A stretch of DNA of 64,000 bases from Liquidambar formosana (lineage: Eukaryota > Streptophyta > Magnoliopsida > Saxifragales > Altingiaceae): NCBI GenBank assembly GCA_039720395.1, contig CM077827.1, positions 21,480,375 to 21,544,374 on the forward strand. Reading direction: 5' to 3'. The translations under genes and the position numbers were made by a program. Below the pieces are notes generated by a model. The model had not been told where the DNA came from. It worked only from the letters and a program-made list of their open reading frames with translations, and ran no database searches. Shown piece by piece: positions 13,471 through 26,150 of the stretch (position 1 is the stretch's first letter; each line of letters starts with the position of its first letter).

Positions 13471-13545
13471 TTTTTACAAATGTAATTTGTACAATTTTTT
13501 TGATTAGTTTTTACAAATGTAATTTGTACAATTTTTTTGATTAGT
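13471..13545. repeat. 37 bp direct tandem repeat, two copies
   Basis: Two adjacent, near-identical 37 bp units each contain the near-palindrome TACAAATGTAATTTGTA, followed by a T-run and GATTAG. Confidence 0.85.
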
Positions 13546-13700
13546 TGATAACTTGGGTTACCTTATTTACAACTAGAATCATGTTGGATTTACAGCTAGG
13601 ATCATGCTGCACACAAAATCGTGGATCGGCCAAATTAGGGTTACTTTAGGGTGGATATTTGGGTGTTTCAAAATGCAAAAGATTCCATCGTTCTCTCTTA

Positions 13701-13934
13701 GGCCATGTTTGTTTGGTTGGAATGGAATGGGTAAGAATGGAATCTAATTCCATACTCAAAATAGTCTGGAATGGAATGAGATTGAAATAAACATTATAAA
13801 ATAAAAATCATTATAATTCACTACTATTATTTGATTCCATTCCTATTTAAACACCTCATTCAAACACATTGTTTGAAATAAATTGGAATGTGATTCCATT
13901 TCATCCATTCCATTCTAACCAAACAAACATGGCC
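13701..13934 (-). mobile_element. Tourist-like MITE copy 2
   Basis: A 234 bp element with GGCCATGTTTGTTTGGTTGG and AACCAAACAAACATGGCC termini, flanked by TTA on both sides (13698-13700 and 13935-13937), the canonical Tourist target. Its left half is the reverse complement of the right half of the copy at 11898-12131, so the two lie in opposite orientation. They are exactly the same length. Confidence 0.85.
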
Positions 13935-14158
13935 TTAGTCTCTCTTTGGTGTCAACCCTAAATTTCACTTATATGTACATTTTTTTAGAACTTTGCTGAA
14001 TTATTTATTCTGATTTTTTTTTTGTTCAAAATTGTGTAAATTTATACTCATTTAGCAACGATGACCATAGCCATGCCGTAATTTTTTTTGTGAAAAGTTG
14101 TAGTCTTACAACATTACACCTTTGGTTTTTCTATTAGTTTTATTCTATTCATCAATGA

Positions 14159-14690
14159 ATAAATACGTCGGCTGTGAAATTTGCTACACCACAGGAAAGG
14201 CTAGGATCTGAACTCTCCCAAGGTTCGGTTTTGCTTCAAAATCAGCTACGGATGAGTAACCTGCAGCCTCCTCAACATCAACGGCAATTCATGCCACATG
14301 ATCCACAGACGATGGAGCAATTCTATTATTCAGAAATGACCAGACGATACCCCAATCCATCAATGGAGAAGCCATCATCACAACAGTCCAATCTGCCTCC
14401 ACCGACGGCGCACTTTATCCCAGCTTATCAACAAGCACGGATTCCATTGGCGTTTCCATGGAGAGGGATGGTGGCACAACCACAGTACATTTATGACGCG
14501 TCACTCCCACTGCCGCTGTGGCAGCCACGACCACAACCGCTGTGCCCTCAACCAGCACGTCTGCAGCATGCAATGCAGGAATGCACCGAAGCAACAACAT
14601 CAACAATCTAGGCCAAGTTATCAGCTTCCTTGGTATTCTCTGCAAAAAATACCCAGTGGGAAACAATTTTCATATACGTACGTATGCCAA
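14159..14690 (+). other. Pro/Gln-rich exon-like open stretch, unidentified
   Basis: From an ACACCACAG acceptor-like site near 14196, an open frame runs to about 14611. It is Gln- and Pro-rich (e.g. MSNLQPPQHQRQFMPHD and HFIPAYQQARIPLAFPWRGM). A second frame, from about 14580 to 14700, continues in similar style (RNAPKQQHQQSRPSYQLPWY), which suggests a frameshift between them. The composition is unlike the surrounding AT-rich DNA and looks like decayed coding sequence for a low-complexity regulatory protein. No family is recognised, and no partner exons were found. Confidence 0.3.
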
Positions 14691-15489
14691 GGTTTCAAAA
14701 GAATATAGTTTAATAAACCATTGCGAAATAATAAACTTAAACTACATCGAAATTATAACTAAATGAAAGAAGTTTACATATTCCAAACTGAAAGACATTA
14801 TCATTCAACCATGCTCATGATTTTCCTTGTTTAACATGTAATTCCATTATTACACGAGTATAATAGCCAATAAAATTAATCCTCCCCGACCAACAGGGCC
14901 CTCGCGTGGTATATGGGACGACCACCAAATGTTATTTAATCCACGTCACAACATATCATATCCCATAATTTCCACATATTTCCAATAATTTTCCATAAAT
15001 TATAAAACTTAAAAATTAGAGTTCGCAACCATTATCTACCTCCAATTAACCAACCATGTAAAATATTTACATGTATTACCCCAACATGGAAACCCTAACA
15101 TGGTTTTTGGATAAAATTTAACACCATAAAAAACCTTTTAGTTTTCATGTTAACAAACTCGAAATCAAACCAAAATCCAATATGCAAAGTGATTGAGATA
15201 TGTATTCCAACATACCAAAGGACTATGAGAAAAAAATTGAACCTGCCTCAAAATGATGTGTAGAAATGCAAGAATGAAGATGTGGGTGAATGAATCGAAG
15301 CTCAAAACACCAATCCTAGCTCCAAGGTGTAGAACCAAGCCTTCAAGTGTGAGAACCAAGTGATGAGGATGTGGAAAAACACCAAGAGATGCTGCCTAGA
15401 CCGCCAAGAATGCAATATCAAACTCCCAATCCAACATGCAAGGGCACAAAACCCAAACCCAAGCTCAAAATCCCTCTCCTCTCCACTCA

Positions 15490-15533
<44 letters not shown>

Positions 15534-16282
15534 GTTCTCTAGCTAAAAGGGTCGGGCCATGTGTGTTTTGTAAGCCCCACAGGCAAATGTGTCATTTGGA
15601 CTGTTTTTAAAAGAAAACTGTCCATCAACAATTTAAGATGTCCAAAATCGTCAGGAACCAACAATTGAAAATGTTGACTCTGTTTTTATTAGACGTCTGA
15701 AATCCACTTTCAGTCGTCCGAAATCCCCTGAAATCCCTTAGGTCATTAGAAATCCCCAGTTTACTAGTTTACTGAAAAATGTTAAAGATGCACCCAATGG
15801 CCACCAGCATTCATGCACTCATGCACTCAATTATATTTGAGTGTACCCAAAAGATCATAGTAGAGCCAAATTAGAATGCAATTTAGCAATAGCAAACATA
15901 GAAACCCTAACATCTAGGTTCTCAATAAATTGAAATGAACAGCCTTATCTTAAAATTATAAAAACAAAATAAAATAAAAAAGGACAAATAGAAAAGAAAA
16001 TGGAAGGAATCAACAATAATCACCCTCGAAACCCATCACACAATTACACATACCCATATAGAGTTCTACATCAAACAGGAATAAAAGCAACGAAATCTAA
16101 TACACCCAATAGCATATTTTAAGAAAGATGTAACAAAAATCTTTTGATGAAGAAATATAACAAAGATCTTAAGATCACATTAAAAGAAAGGATCACACCT
16201 TTAAGCACTACCATTAGATATCATTCTAATAAATTCAATGGGATATTAAATTTAAAACTAAAATTCTATTAGAAAAATTATA

Positions 16283-16553
16283 CTCCCTCCGTCCCACAAA
16301 GATATGCCATTTTTGCTACTTTTTTTGTCCCAAAATGTTTGGTCATTTTTAAAGGTAAAATCATAATTTTTTTAACTTTTCTATACTACCCTTTATTATT
16401 TCAAGAATTACTTTTAATACAAAGCCCAATAACTAGTAGGAGAGGGTATTTTTGGAAAGAAAAAAAATTAATAGGTGATAAGTCAATGCAATGATGGCTT
16501 TATTAATCTGCGTGTTTTGTCAAAGATGGTGTATCTTTGTAGGACGGAGGGAG
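16283..16553. mobile_element. Stowaway-like MITE (CTCCCTCCGTCCC ends)
   Basis: A 271 bp element starting CTCCCTCCGTCCCACAAAG and ending in the complement TTTGTAGGACGGAGGGAG, flanked by TA on both sides. These ends and the TA target are characteristic of plant Stowaway (Tc1/mariner-derived) MITEs. No coding capacity. Confidence 0.9.
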
Positions 16554-16692
16554 TAATCGGAAAATCTGAAAGGATAAATTTTGAATGAGCTATGGCAGAT
16601 ACTATGCAACTAAGATAAGTTCATCAACTTATAAATTCAAATATCTTCATCAACTTAAATATCTTATACTATACTCAACAACTTATAAAAAT

Positions 16693-17413
16693 AATACTCA
16701 GCAGCTCAAAAGATCTTTGCCTAATATATCTCACGAAATTCATTAATGAACAAGTAATGAAATAAAAAATGAAAAACAACTTGACCTGCAATTTTTAGCA
16801 AACCCCTGTGCTAGTTTAATTAGTAAGAACAAACAAAGCACAAGCACTTTTCTCCATTTTACAAGTCCTATGCAACAATGTATCAATCTCCACCACTTGG
16901 CTTGCTGAAAACAAGCTCATCACTCTATTGACTATAGATTCTCTTAATTCTTAAAACAACCTCAAATCTAGAAGTGACACAACACAAGCTTATTGCAGAT
17001 GGTATCCCTATCCTATTTCTTGGAAAATGATATCCTAAAACCTTAAAAGGGAATTTTATGAAAAAAAATATTCAGCAACTCAAAGATCTTTGCCTAATAT
17101 ATGTCACAAAATTCATTAATGAACAAGTAATGAAATAAAAAATCAAAAAACAACTTGACCTACAATTTTTAGCAAACCCCAGCTAGTTTAATTAGTAAGA
17201 ACAAACAAGCACAAAACTTTTCTCCATTTTACAGGTCATATGCCACAATGTATCAATTTCCACTACTTGGCCTTGCTGAAAACAAGCACTCAACTCTAGT
17301 GACTATAGACTATCTTAAAACAGCCCCAAACTAGAAGTGACACAAAACAAGCTTATATGTATGCCTATCATATTTCCTAGAAAATTATATCCTAACTAAA
17401 AAGGGAATTTGGT
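16693..17413. repeat. Large direct tandem duplication of about 370 bp
   Basis: The unit beginning AATACTCAGCAGCTCAAA at 16693 recurs as AATATTCAGCAACTCAAA at 17067. Similarity continues to about 17413, with scattered substitutions and small indels. No ORF or known element was recognised in the unit. Confidence 0.9.
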
Positions 17414-18190
17414 TGGTTGCTTCTATCTTTAATTGTGAATTTGGTCCAAAAACAGCAATTATAAATTCCTACCTATGTCAGCCTACTATAAGTATATGAT
17501 GGCAGTTAGGATATATTTTCCTAGTTGGGTTCAATACACTTGGTCCAATGATTATATATTTAAAATAATAATCAATAAAACTATAGGGAGGCATCACCAT
17601 TGACAACAACAATCAGCCCCAACTAATTTGTAACCACCTTAAAAATATGGATTGGGACTAAGCAATTGGGACCCCCTCATGGGCAATAATTTGATGCTTG
17701 TAGTTTTTCATTTTTCATTTTTTTCTTTTTTCAGATGATACTAAAGCCACAAAAATAGTGCCAACTGTAGAGCCAGATGCAAGCTATTGAATTAAGCAAT
17801 ACAAGACTAGCCACACTTTTCCTCGAAAAATTCGTCAGGCAATATAAGCAAAATCAGTTGAAGTGTGTTCTTAACTCGTGTAGAGATGAAAACAATGTAA
17901 AAAGGGAGTTATGAGCATAATTTGATTCCTTGCAGCATCATATAAACTCAAAATGCAAAAGTAGTGACAATATCTATATGTATAGATTTATCAATCAAAG
18001 GCATAGATTATTAAAATCTAGAAACAACGATTTAAGCAATAAATACCCAAATGCATTCAAGAAGTTAAATCAATTCAAAAGCATAATTGAAAGAAGGCAA
18101 ACCTTTTGAGTATTGCTAACCACCCACAATAATGGGTTTCCCTCTTCAGTGCTGACCACCCACACCATGGAGTGCAATGGTTAGCGTACA

Positions 18191-18286
18191 GCTCATTTGT
18201 TGTTCTTTGTGTTCTTCTATAGCTCTTTGAGCAGCAGCAAAATTTGCAAACTCAATGAAGCCATCTCCCGTCAATTTAGCTTCCTC
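18191..18286 (-). pseudogene. RRM-like fragment
   Basis: On the minus strand this reads EEAKLTGDGFIEFANFAAAQ followed by RAIEEHKEQQMS. The GFIEFANFAAAQRAI part has the pattern of the RNP1/beta3-alpha2 region of an RNA recognition motif. A stop lies just upstream in the same frame, and no partner exons were found. It is probably a relic of an RNA-binding protein gene. The short length keeps confidence low. Confidence 0.35.
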
Positions 18287-19614
18287 ATTGCACTAAACTG
18301 TTATCGAAACAACCTGCAATGCATTTTCTTTTAGTTACTAGAGCAATAGTTTTATGCTTTCTTTTTCTTTCCTTTTGCAAGGTCTCTATGGGTGTTGAGA
18401 AGTTGTGGTCTACTCTGTATTTCTACCTCACCATATATGGTTTAGTGATATCTTTCATATGCATTTTTTTAGCTTTTATGTGTGTAATATGCAACCTGAT
18501 AATTTAATTTTACTGTCTTTTTTTTTTTTAATTAAGTTTGTTTATACTTTATATTGATAAAGCACTTCTACTTCTACTCCCACTTGAGAGTATTTGAAAC
18601 CAATGAGTTTAGGCATTGTAAGGTATGTTCATGGTTGTTGATGATTGTTTATTCCAATTTGGGTGGTTAAACACTTTGCCTACAATTCATTTCTTCAACT
18701 TCTATCAAATTTTGTTCCCTTAATCTTTGAATTCAATTTATTTTCCTCTGTTTTTTTTTTTTCTTTTTTTTCTTTTTCAATACTCCTACTTTCATTCATT
18801 GAGTAGGAGGAATCCATGGGACTATAGGATCCCCCCCCCCCCCTCCCCCACTGATGCAATTCTTGAAAGTACCTCTCTCAAAAAGTGTGTTTCTTTCACT
18901 TGGAATATATATTACAGTTGCATATACTTTTTCAATACCAGTTGGTTAAATTTTAAACCTAGATTGCATATCCTATCAGCTATTTTTCTATCTTTTCTTT
19001 CATTATTCCAAGGGTTTAGCTATCCAGCAACCTGTAAATATATATGCTTATGGTTAAAATTGAGGTTCCACAGTTCAAGCATGAGGTAAGGAGCATCTGG
19101 AAACAACTTCAAGGAAAATGAAATAAAAGGGTTCCTATTTCTGATTTCTCACACTCAAATCCTTTTATTACCTTTTGCAGAGTTCCACTTTGATATCCAA
19201 AATTTAAGTGGAGCAACCATGGATCCTGCAGTCCAATTTCACTGCACTCAGAACAGGTGGCTTTGCTGAAGAGACTGAGGAAAAGTATCAACACCTTGAA
19301 AGAGTTATTGAAAGATTCAAACTCTCAAAAAATGGCACAAAAAATGTTCAACACCATAACTATGCTGAATTTGAAAAATTGTCTTTTTCAAAAAAGGTTG
19401 AGAGAATGAAAACATTAGGCAAGAAAATTTACCTCCACATGTAAACAACCAGAGTTTCATGAAGGCAAACATGCTTGACATAAAATTAGACTCTTTTCAG
19501 AATCTGATTGCCAGAAAATCAAAGAACATTGCTCATCAGCACCATAGAAACCTCGCACGTTAAACAGAGAGGTTTAGCCCAGATCAGAATAGTCATTTCC
19601 TCACCAATGGTTCA

Positions 19615-22600
19615 TCAATGGAGATGTGGAGAAAGCAGGAAATTATCTACCAATTGAGAGTTCGTCTCAGGAGGTAAAGGATGGAGCAACCCACTATTAG
19701 ACAAATCTTCCAAACCTTTGATGTCCTGTTGCAAGCGGGCTACATGTAAAATGGCATGATCAAGAACTAGAGGATCATCTGGGGGGTTCTGCAGAAGGGT
19801 GAGCAAGGCCTGTCGATAAACTTGAGCTGCTAATAACGGCCTCGCAACCTGCCGATTTTTACACAAGATTGCCACTTTGATGATATGCTTACAGAGATTT
19901 CCCAGCCTTGACCAGGGGCAATCACAGAGTGAGAATTCCGAACCAGGATTCCAAATCGTATATGCCAGGCTTCTGCCTGTCTGAGATATGACTTTTGCAA
20001 GCTGGAGATTTTGCTCATCCAATAGCACGTCGATATCCGGGATGTGTAGAGCTCGATACCAAGAGTTGGTTGAAAAGGACCCATCCCTCAGATTTTCAAA
20101 ATACCCAGTCTCTACAATGTATTGATCAATCCAATACAAGGAGTGAAATTCAGTTGTCAATGTGTGGATCAACCAGTCAACTCTTAGCGGGGAATTAGCA
20201 TGTAGCTCGTTAAAAAGCTTGGATTTCAACCTTAGGTGATACGACTCAATTGCAGCATGAGGCTCTTGACTTGCCACAGGGAGGGTTCTTACACCATTTA
20301 CCCATAATTCTGCAAGGCAAGAGCATACGCATGTTGAATCCATGTTTGATTATTAAAAATGTCATATTTTAATTAATAAAAAGAATCAATTCAAAATAAT
20401 ATTAAAAATGTTAATTAGCAGTAATAGAATTAAGGAATAAAAACTACTCCGTTCATGAAAAGCATTAAGAAGTACAAGGAGGAACAGAAAAATACCTATT
20501 TTTGGAAACCACTGACTCCTGAAATAATCCATGAAGGCACATTGATCAACAAATATTTGCATGAACTCTTCAATTGCATCCACAACATTTGACCCGCTTT
20601 TTGTGCAATACAAAATCCGGCCCAAATGCTTAAACATCTCTCGCTGCACATCAAAGTTGCAGCATCTCTTTAAAAGGCTTCTCAGCCAAGCACGGCGAAC
20701 ATGCCAGAGGCATAATAGGACCCGGCATTGGAAAGCCTCTCTGCAAGAGAGGAGCATTAACTCAGCATTCCTTTTCCCTCTACATTAAAATCAAAATTGT
20801 GTGAAAGATAAAACCAAAAGATTACATCAAAAAGTTTACCTGACAATAGATATCTCAAAAGAAGGATCATCCACTAAAAAGGCATTGGGTTTCCATCTGG
20901 GGTCCTTGGTTCGGATTCTTTCAACAAGGGATCCCATCCATTTATGGATGTACTGACCAGCATGACAGGAAGTAATGACCCAAGCGACCGGAATTGCATT
21001 GCGGGTTGAGTCAAAAACAAGTAAAGAACACAAGGGATACTGCCAGAGAAAAAAAAGTTCAAAGAAAATCATAGTATAATATCTTAACTGAAAAAGCAAC
21101 ATGCATGAAGAAAGACAGGCTAGCTTTTTATATCATATATTAGTATAGACTCCATTCTTTCTGAACTGTCATCCAATGACATTGTGTGCTCAACCATCCA
21201 GCTGCACTGGTTTTCCAGTCATAAAGAGTAAAATAAATGAGAACCTACAATGTGACACCTAATTTTTGAATTATATGCAAATTTTATCCTAACACCTAAG
21301 TGTCCAAGTAACCATATTTATATCAAAACAATTCAACAGTTTGCAGCATGAACATTTAAAATAATTTCCAATTTGTCTCCTAGAATAACAATACATGCTT
21401 CTTCTTCTTCTGTTTTTGCCCAATCCCAAATTTGACAATATGCTCCCAATGATTTTATCCGCATGGATGACAAATACGATAAGGAAGCATGAAACAACAA
21501 TCATGAAAATAACAGAAAAACATCAAAAACAGAAAACAGTACCTTAAGTTTCTTTAATCCAAATGTTGAATGAGAAGTTATGTAATTATTATGTCCATAA
21601 CGAAGCATCTGCTGCAGCTGCCAATCTGTCTGTATCCCTAAAACAAATGGCTCTGAATCAGAGTTATCTTGGAAGAAGAAAACATGCTTTTGATGCCGTT
21701 GCACCCACATCCTTACACTGCATTCATCATTCAGATCCAACTCATGGGAGGAATTATGAATAACCCTTTCCATGTTCCGAACATCATTTCGAGTGAGAAA
21801 ATCATCACGGTTGTGGGGCCCACCATGATTCTGCACCACCTCCATGTGATGCTGGATTATATTGTCCAATGATATCCCAATGTAAAGCATAGACATCACT
21901 TTTTGACGTAACTCCTCCGAAATTCGAGGAGCATACATGGCTCTTGTTCCCACAGAATCCTGATCAAGTATTCCATGACATGGGGCCCCAGTCTTATCTA
22001 CATGATTTCTTTGATTATATATTATGAGGGCAAGGAAGGGGCGGGTGTATAAGCGCTTTACAGTGAAATGGCAAAGGCAGCCTCTCATCATGTGACGCCT
22101 TCCTGGCCTGCTCCCCTTCCCTGATGCAGGTTTGGTATTAAAGCTGTCCACAATACCAGCTTCGCTATCTCGATAGTCTTCAGGACCATAAGAGCACCAG
22201 TACCTAAAGAATCACCAGAAAATTATATGTTACTAAGATGCAACTTTAAAGGGTGTTAATACCATGGTTCATAAATCAGGCAACAGTCATAATTAGTTGA
22301 CTGAATTAAGATTCAGGCAGTCACACCAAATTGAAGGGGGATAAATATTCATCTGGAAAGAAAAAAAAAAATTAAAAGGTTGGCCAACTTCGGGAAAATT
22401 TCAACTTCAGATTTTGACCCCCCAAAAAAGGGCCAAATTTGGCCTAACAATTTGGAAATTCAGTGTAATTTGGAGAGACAGCTTGATATAAAAGGGTTTT
22501 CCAAAAGTGAAAAATGTAATTTTAGAATTTGCGACCTGGGAAAGACATCTTCCTTGTATTAGAACCATAATCAAGATGCACACTATGTAACCATCATTGT

Positions 22601-24083
22601 GAAAAACAATGTTTTAGTTAAATGTTAATATTGCAAGCATATTCTTCCTAAATGTTGGGTGTTCTTTGATAACATGAATAATGTAAGACTGCTGGACTAT
22701 GGTGAGAATAAGCTCATGTTACACATAACTTATGACAGTTAAAAAAATTTAAAACAAAGAGTGTCTTAATGATTTTTCACATTATACATGTTTCACAAAA
22801 ACACAACATCAAGCGATGTCAGTCATGATTTCATGTGCTATTGTTTTCATTTAACATGATAAAAACAGGTCAAAAAGCACAAAGCATTGTCTAAAGGAAT
22901 GTAAATTAGGAAAAGTGAACACACAGCGTATATTCAAGGTAGCCATCAACCCTAGGTTTGTTGACACTCCCTTCAGGTCTCTTCCTTCTTGATTCAATGC
23001 GGAAGTTAGCAGGGCATTCTTCTTTAGTAGATTCTCCTTTAACAAAATCATCCACTCTTGCAAAAGGGATTAGAGCAATATCATCACCACCTTGCCGACC
23101 ACCTTCTACTTTTACCCACTTTATTTGAGCTGCGGAAAACTCTGCACAAGGAGGATCTTGCACCGGAAGGTTAAGAATGTCCTCCATTCTTGGCATCTGC
23201 ATTTAATAGAAAATATGAACCATGCGACATGCAATAAAGATGCGAAAAATAATAAGTAGCAGAATTTGGAAATACAAATTTCAGTAACGCAAGATTGAAT
23301 GGTCCAAATCATAGCCCTGTTTTCTCTTATGAGCAGTTTTGAGGATTGCAATAGAGAATAACCAATACAATAACTTTTATGAAGTATGAAACGAAAAAAC
23401 ATACATTTATGATTTTAATGACATAACTACATATAGATAAAGGAGATAGAAAGGATTAAATTTTCATGTTTAACATACTTCAATTTTTTATCTCATCTTT
23501 TAGGTCATTTGCAACAAAGACCAATGACTACAGCTGCAAGGAGGAGTGACTCGCTTCAAGTTGAAGGCACTACAAGGGTAATAGAAATGCCAAAAAGAAC
23601 TTGGACTCAGAATTTGAGATTGTGAGCAACTAAAAAACATAGATTAAACCAGCCCAGTTAGTTAGTTGAGGAAAACCATCTCAAAATGATAGCTTATAAT
23701 TTTAATAGGCATTACCAGCTCAATCATCAAGATTTCTAATAACCTATGTTACATGGACACTTCAAAATGTGTGAAGTACCCATGTCGGACACATGTGACA
23801 TGGGTGTGGGTACTCCTACCGACACTTTGAAATAGTGAGAAGTCTTTGAAAAGTAGATGAATCCAACACCCGGACACATACCCGCACACAACACCCACAC
23901 CCGAGTCCATGTAACATAGCTAATAACTACAATGCTTGCTAATTATAATAAAAAAATATTATAAATGAAACTCTGCACAGAACATTACTGAGAATCAAAT
24001 AATTTTTTGCTCTCATGACAACAATTGATCAGCCAAAAATAAATAAATAAAAAAATGAATACCTTTGCTTCATTGCCCTTCAT
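19615..24083 (-). CDS. MULE-derived SWIM zinc-finger protein (At1g60560-like)
   Basis: Exons in coding order: 24083-24063, 23196-22925, 22203-21543, 21039-20840, 20740-20496 and 20309-19615. Phases join exactly to give about 697 aa, close to the Arabidopsis At1g60560 family length. The N-terminal block has AEFSAAQIKWVKVEGGRQGG and a conserved GYLEYTLYWCSYGPEDYR spanning exons 2-3. The middle is a MULE transposase-type domain with aspartates in LLVFDSTRN and AFLVDDPSFE, and an LCLWHVRRAW signature. The C-terminal part contains a SWIM zinc finger, CDCPWSRLGNLCKH (CxCx8CxH). It is a host gene domesticated from a Mutator-like transposase; relatives in the FAR1/FHY3 group are transcription factors, but a DNA-binding role here is inference. 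The upstream seven-codon exon (MKGNEAK) supplies the first ATG. Translation from MPRMEDIL in the next exon is the alternative. A further non-coding 5' exon may lie near 24340-24560. Introns carry a hAT-like MITE. No frame damage was seen. Confidence 0.93.
23744..23919. mobile_element. hAT-type MITE in intron 1 of the SWIM gene
   Basis: A 176 bp element with termini CTATGTTACATGGACAC and GAGTCCATGTAACATAG, flanked by a perfect 8 bp duplication CTAATAAC (23736-23743 and 23920-23927). Inverted termini with an 8 bp duplication indicate the hAT superfamily. A related start, CTATGTTACATGG, is seen at 58953 in a SERRATE intron. Confidence 0.88.
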
Positions 24084-25766
24084 CTTTGTTGGAACAAAAG
24101 TTAAGCGAGACCCCTATCTGCATGCAATTATTTTTGAAAAAAAAATAAAATCAAAATATAGTGAATTTTTCTATTAAACAAATCGAAATAAATAAAGAAT
24201 ACCCATTAATAGAGGTAAATACGAATCACAACCCATTTACCAAAAACCCCAAAAATTTCACAGAATCAACATAGAAGGAAGGTTCATGGATAAATAATAT
24301 AAAAGAATAAAATAAACCAGAAGAGAAAATTGAAGTAACCTAGAAAAGAAACAAAGGATTCAAGGACGATTGAGCTCCTGGAAGAGGAAAATTAGGGACC
24401 CAAAGAAGAAAATGGAGGAAACCCAGAAAAATAATTAAAAAAAAAAAAAGGAATAGAGAAAGAAAGGGGAACCTAGAAAACGAAAGAGAATGAGGGGAAA
24501 CGAAGGAATTGGGAAGGGAAATACGTCTAAGAAATTGGTTTCGATGGAAAACCACGAAAGGGTTTTCGAGGTTCTATGGAGTTACCAATATCCTCGCTGT
24601 TCAGCACTCAGAGAGTTAAATCACCAAACGTTCATACATAATGGCAATTTACCAACAGTGAAAATAAAACCCTCAAAATGACCAAAATATCCTCAAACGC
24701 CCCCTCCCTACCCTGGGATTTTACCGGCCAATCTTTGCCGTTGAAAGCCCTCCTGCCGGCGATTCTTGCCGTCGAAGATTGCCCCGCCGGTGACTCTTTT
24801 CTGGCGAGATCCCCTCGTCGGTGACGGCTTGCCGTTGAGAGCCCCACCCCCTGCCTCCTCTCTCTTTCAATCTGCGTCAGGAGACTATCGGGTTATATGA
24901 TATAAAGCAAGATTCAGGTTGTTTGGTTACAATCACAGGCTTTCTAGCTGGGATCAAATTGCGGACATAGTTATTCTCATCTTGACTCAAGATTTCACTC
25001 CAGGTTTGAGCTATCCCAACTGTGAATTAATTAAATATTCCATTCTAGGTTTTGTTATCATCTCCATGGATTAAATTATCTTATACTTGATTTATTGCTA
25101 TTCTGATCATGATTTGGTTTGAGTTATCTGCGAATTAAGCTATCTAGTTTTCATTTTGGGTTATCCTCAACACGTCCAAGACTATTCTAGGCAAATTTTG
25201 AGTATCCTATCATGGACCCTACTCCATATGAGATTGTATCCAAGGCCCTCCACAACCTATCTGCTACATTTGACCAAAAGATGGATCAGTATTACAGTAA
25301 TTTGAATGCTAGATTTGATAGGTTTGATAGGACACTACAACTTGTTTTGAAGCTCAACAAGAAGAAATGCCTAACTCAGCACGTTTCACTTATGTTTTGG
25401 GTTGCATTGATTACAAACTTCAGTCAAATTGTGATAGTGCGATGCCTTATGCCTCTGTTGAGCATACTATTTCTCTAACAATGTGCTCTGATATTCAAGA
25501 TTAGAAAGCAATTATTGATGAACCTGAACCTATACAACAAGAATTTGATTCATCCCATGAACCTGCACTAGCTATAGAAGCCTTGGACGTTGATATTGAT
25601 GTCAACATTGAAAATTCGGCCCCATTGCGCGGTCTTTTGTTATTTTGGGAAAGGTGGGAATACATAGGGATGGTTTAACTCATAACATGATTGACTCAAA
25701 TTTACGGTCTTTGTGCTAAAATACTCAGGCCAGTCCTTAAAAATGGAGTCCACATTTGTTGTCCCC

Positions 25767-26150
25767 CTAAGAAGCACGGATACAGATACATGATACGGAT
25801 ATGACACAACATGACAGAACACGGACACGCGACTATAGCAAATCTTTAAAATTTAGGACACGACACAGTGGGGATACAATATTAATAGAATATTTATTTT
25901 TATATAAATAATTATAAAATGTCACATAACATCACATAAATCATTCAAAATGAATACATTTGTATTGTTTTTAAAAATCTAGTTGAGTTATAAGTAGAAA
26001 ACATATGACAGAAAGGAAAGTAATGAATAATAATAAAGAAAAAAAGACAAAGGGAGAAGTGTCGTGTCGGAGGAGTATTATACAAATATCGTGTTCGATA
26101 CGTGTCCGACACAGACACACGGCCTTTAGGGAAGTGTCCGTGCTTCCTAG
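25767..26150. mobile_element. hAT-type MITE (AAGCACGGA ends)
   Basis: A 384 bp element with termini CTAAGAAGCACGGATAC and GTGTCCGTGCTTCCTAG. It is flanked by TTGTCCCC (25759-25766) and CTGTCCCC (26151-26158), a 7-of-8 match suggesting an 8 bp duplication. The interior has repeated GACAC/GTGTC motifs and inverted similarity between its halves. No ORF. Confidence 0.75.

Larger units (their letters stand above)
9721..19614. other. Intergenic region between convergent genes, repeat-rich
   Basis: About 9.9 kb with no intact gene. Contents listed separately: two inverted Tourist-like MITEs, a GSK3 exon fragment, a G30 homopolymer, a Stowaway-like MITE, a 370 bp tandem duplication, a Pro/Gln-rich open stretch and an RRM-like fragment. 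A small hairpin built on AGGGCCCTCAATTTTT and its complement lies near 10003-10042. A (CT)n tract occupies roughly 15492-15531. Otherwise AT-rich and unremarkable. Confidence 0.6.

Noticed and set aside
18727..19089. 120-codon plus-strand frame rich in Phe/Ser
   Set aside because: Driven by T-rich low-complexity sequence and a C-run; no domain.
19208..19444. Plus-strand 78-codon frame, Lys/Glu-rich (FAEETEEKYQHLERVIERFK)
   Set aside because: Downstream of and antisense to the SWIM gene 3' end, without recognisable homology or exon partners; could be chance.
25212..25478. Frame starting MDPTPYEIVSKALHNLSATF, vaguely gag-like
   Set aside because: No conserved retroelement motif, and no LTR or pol sequence around it.
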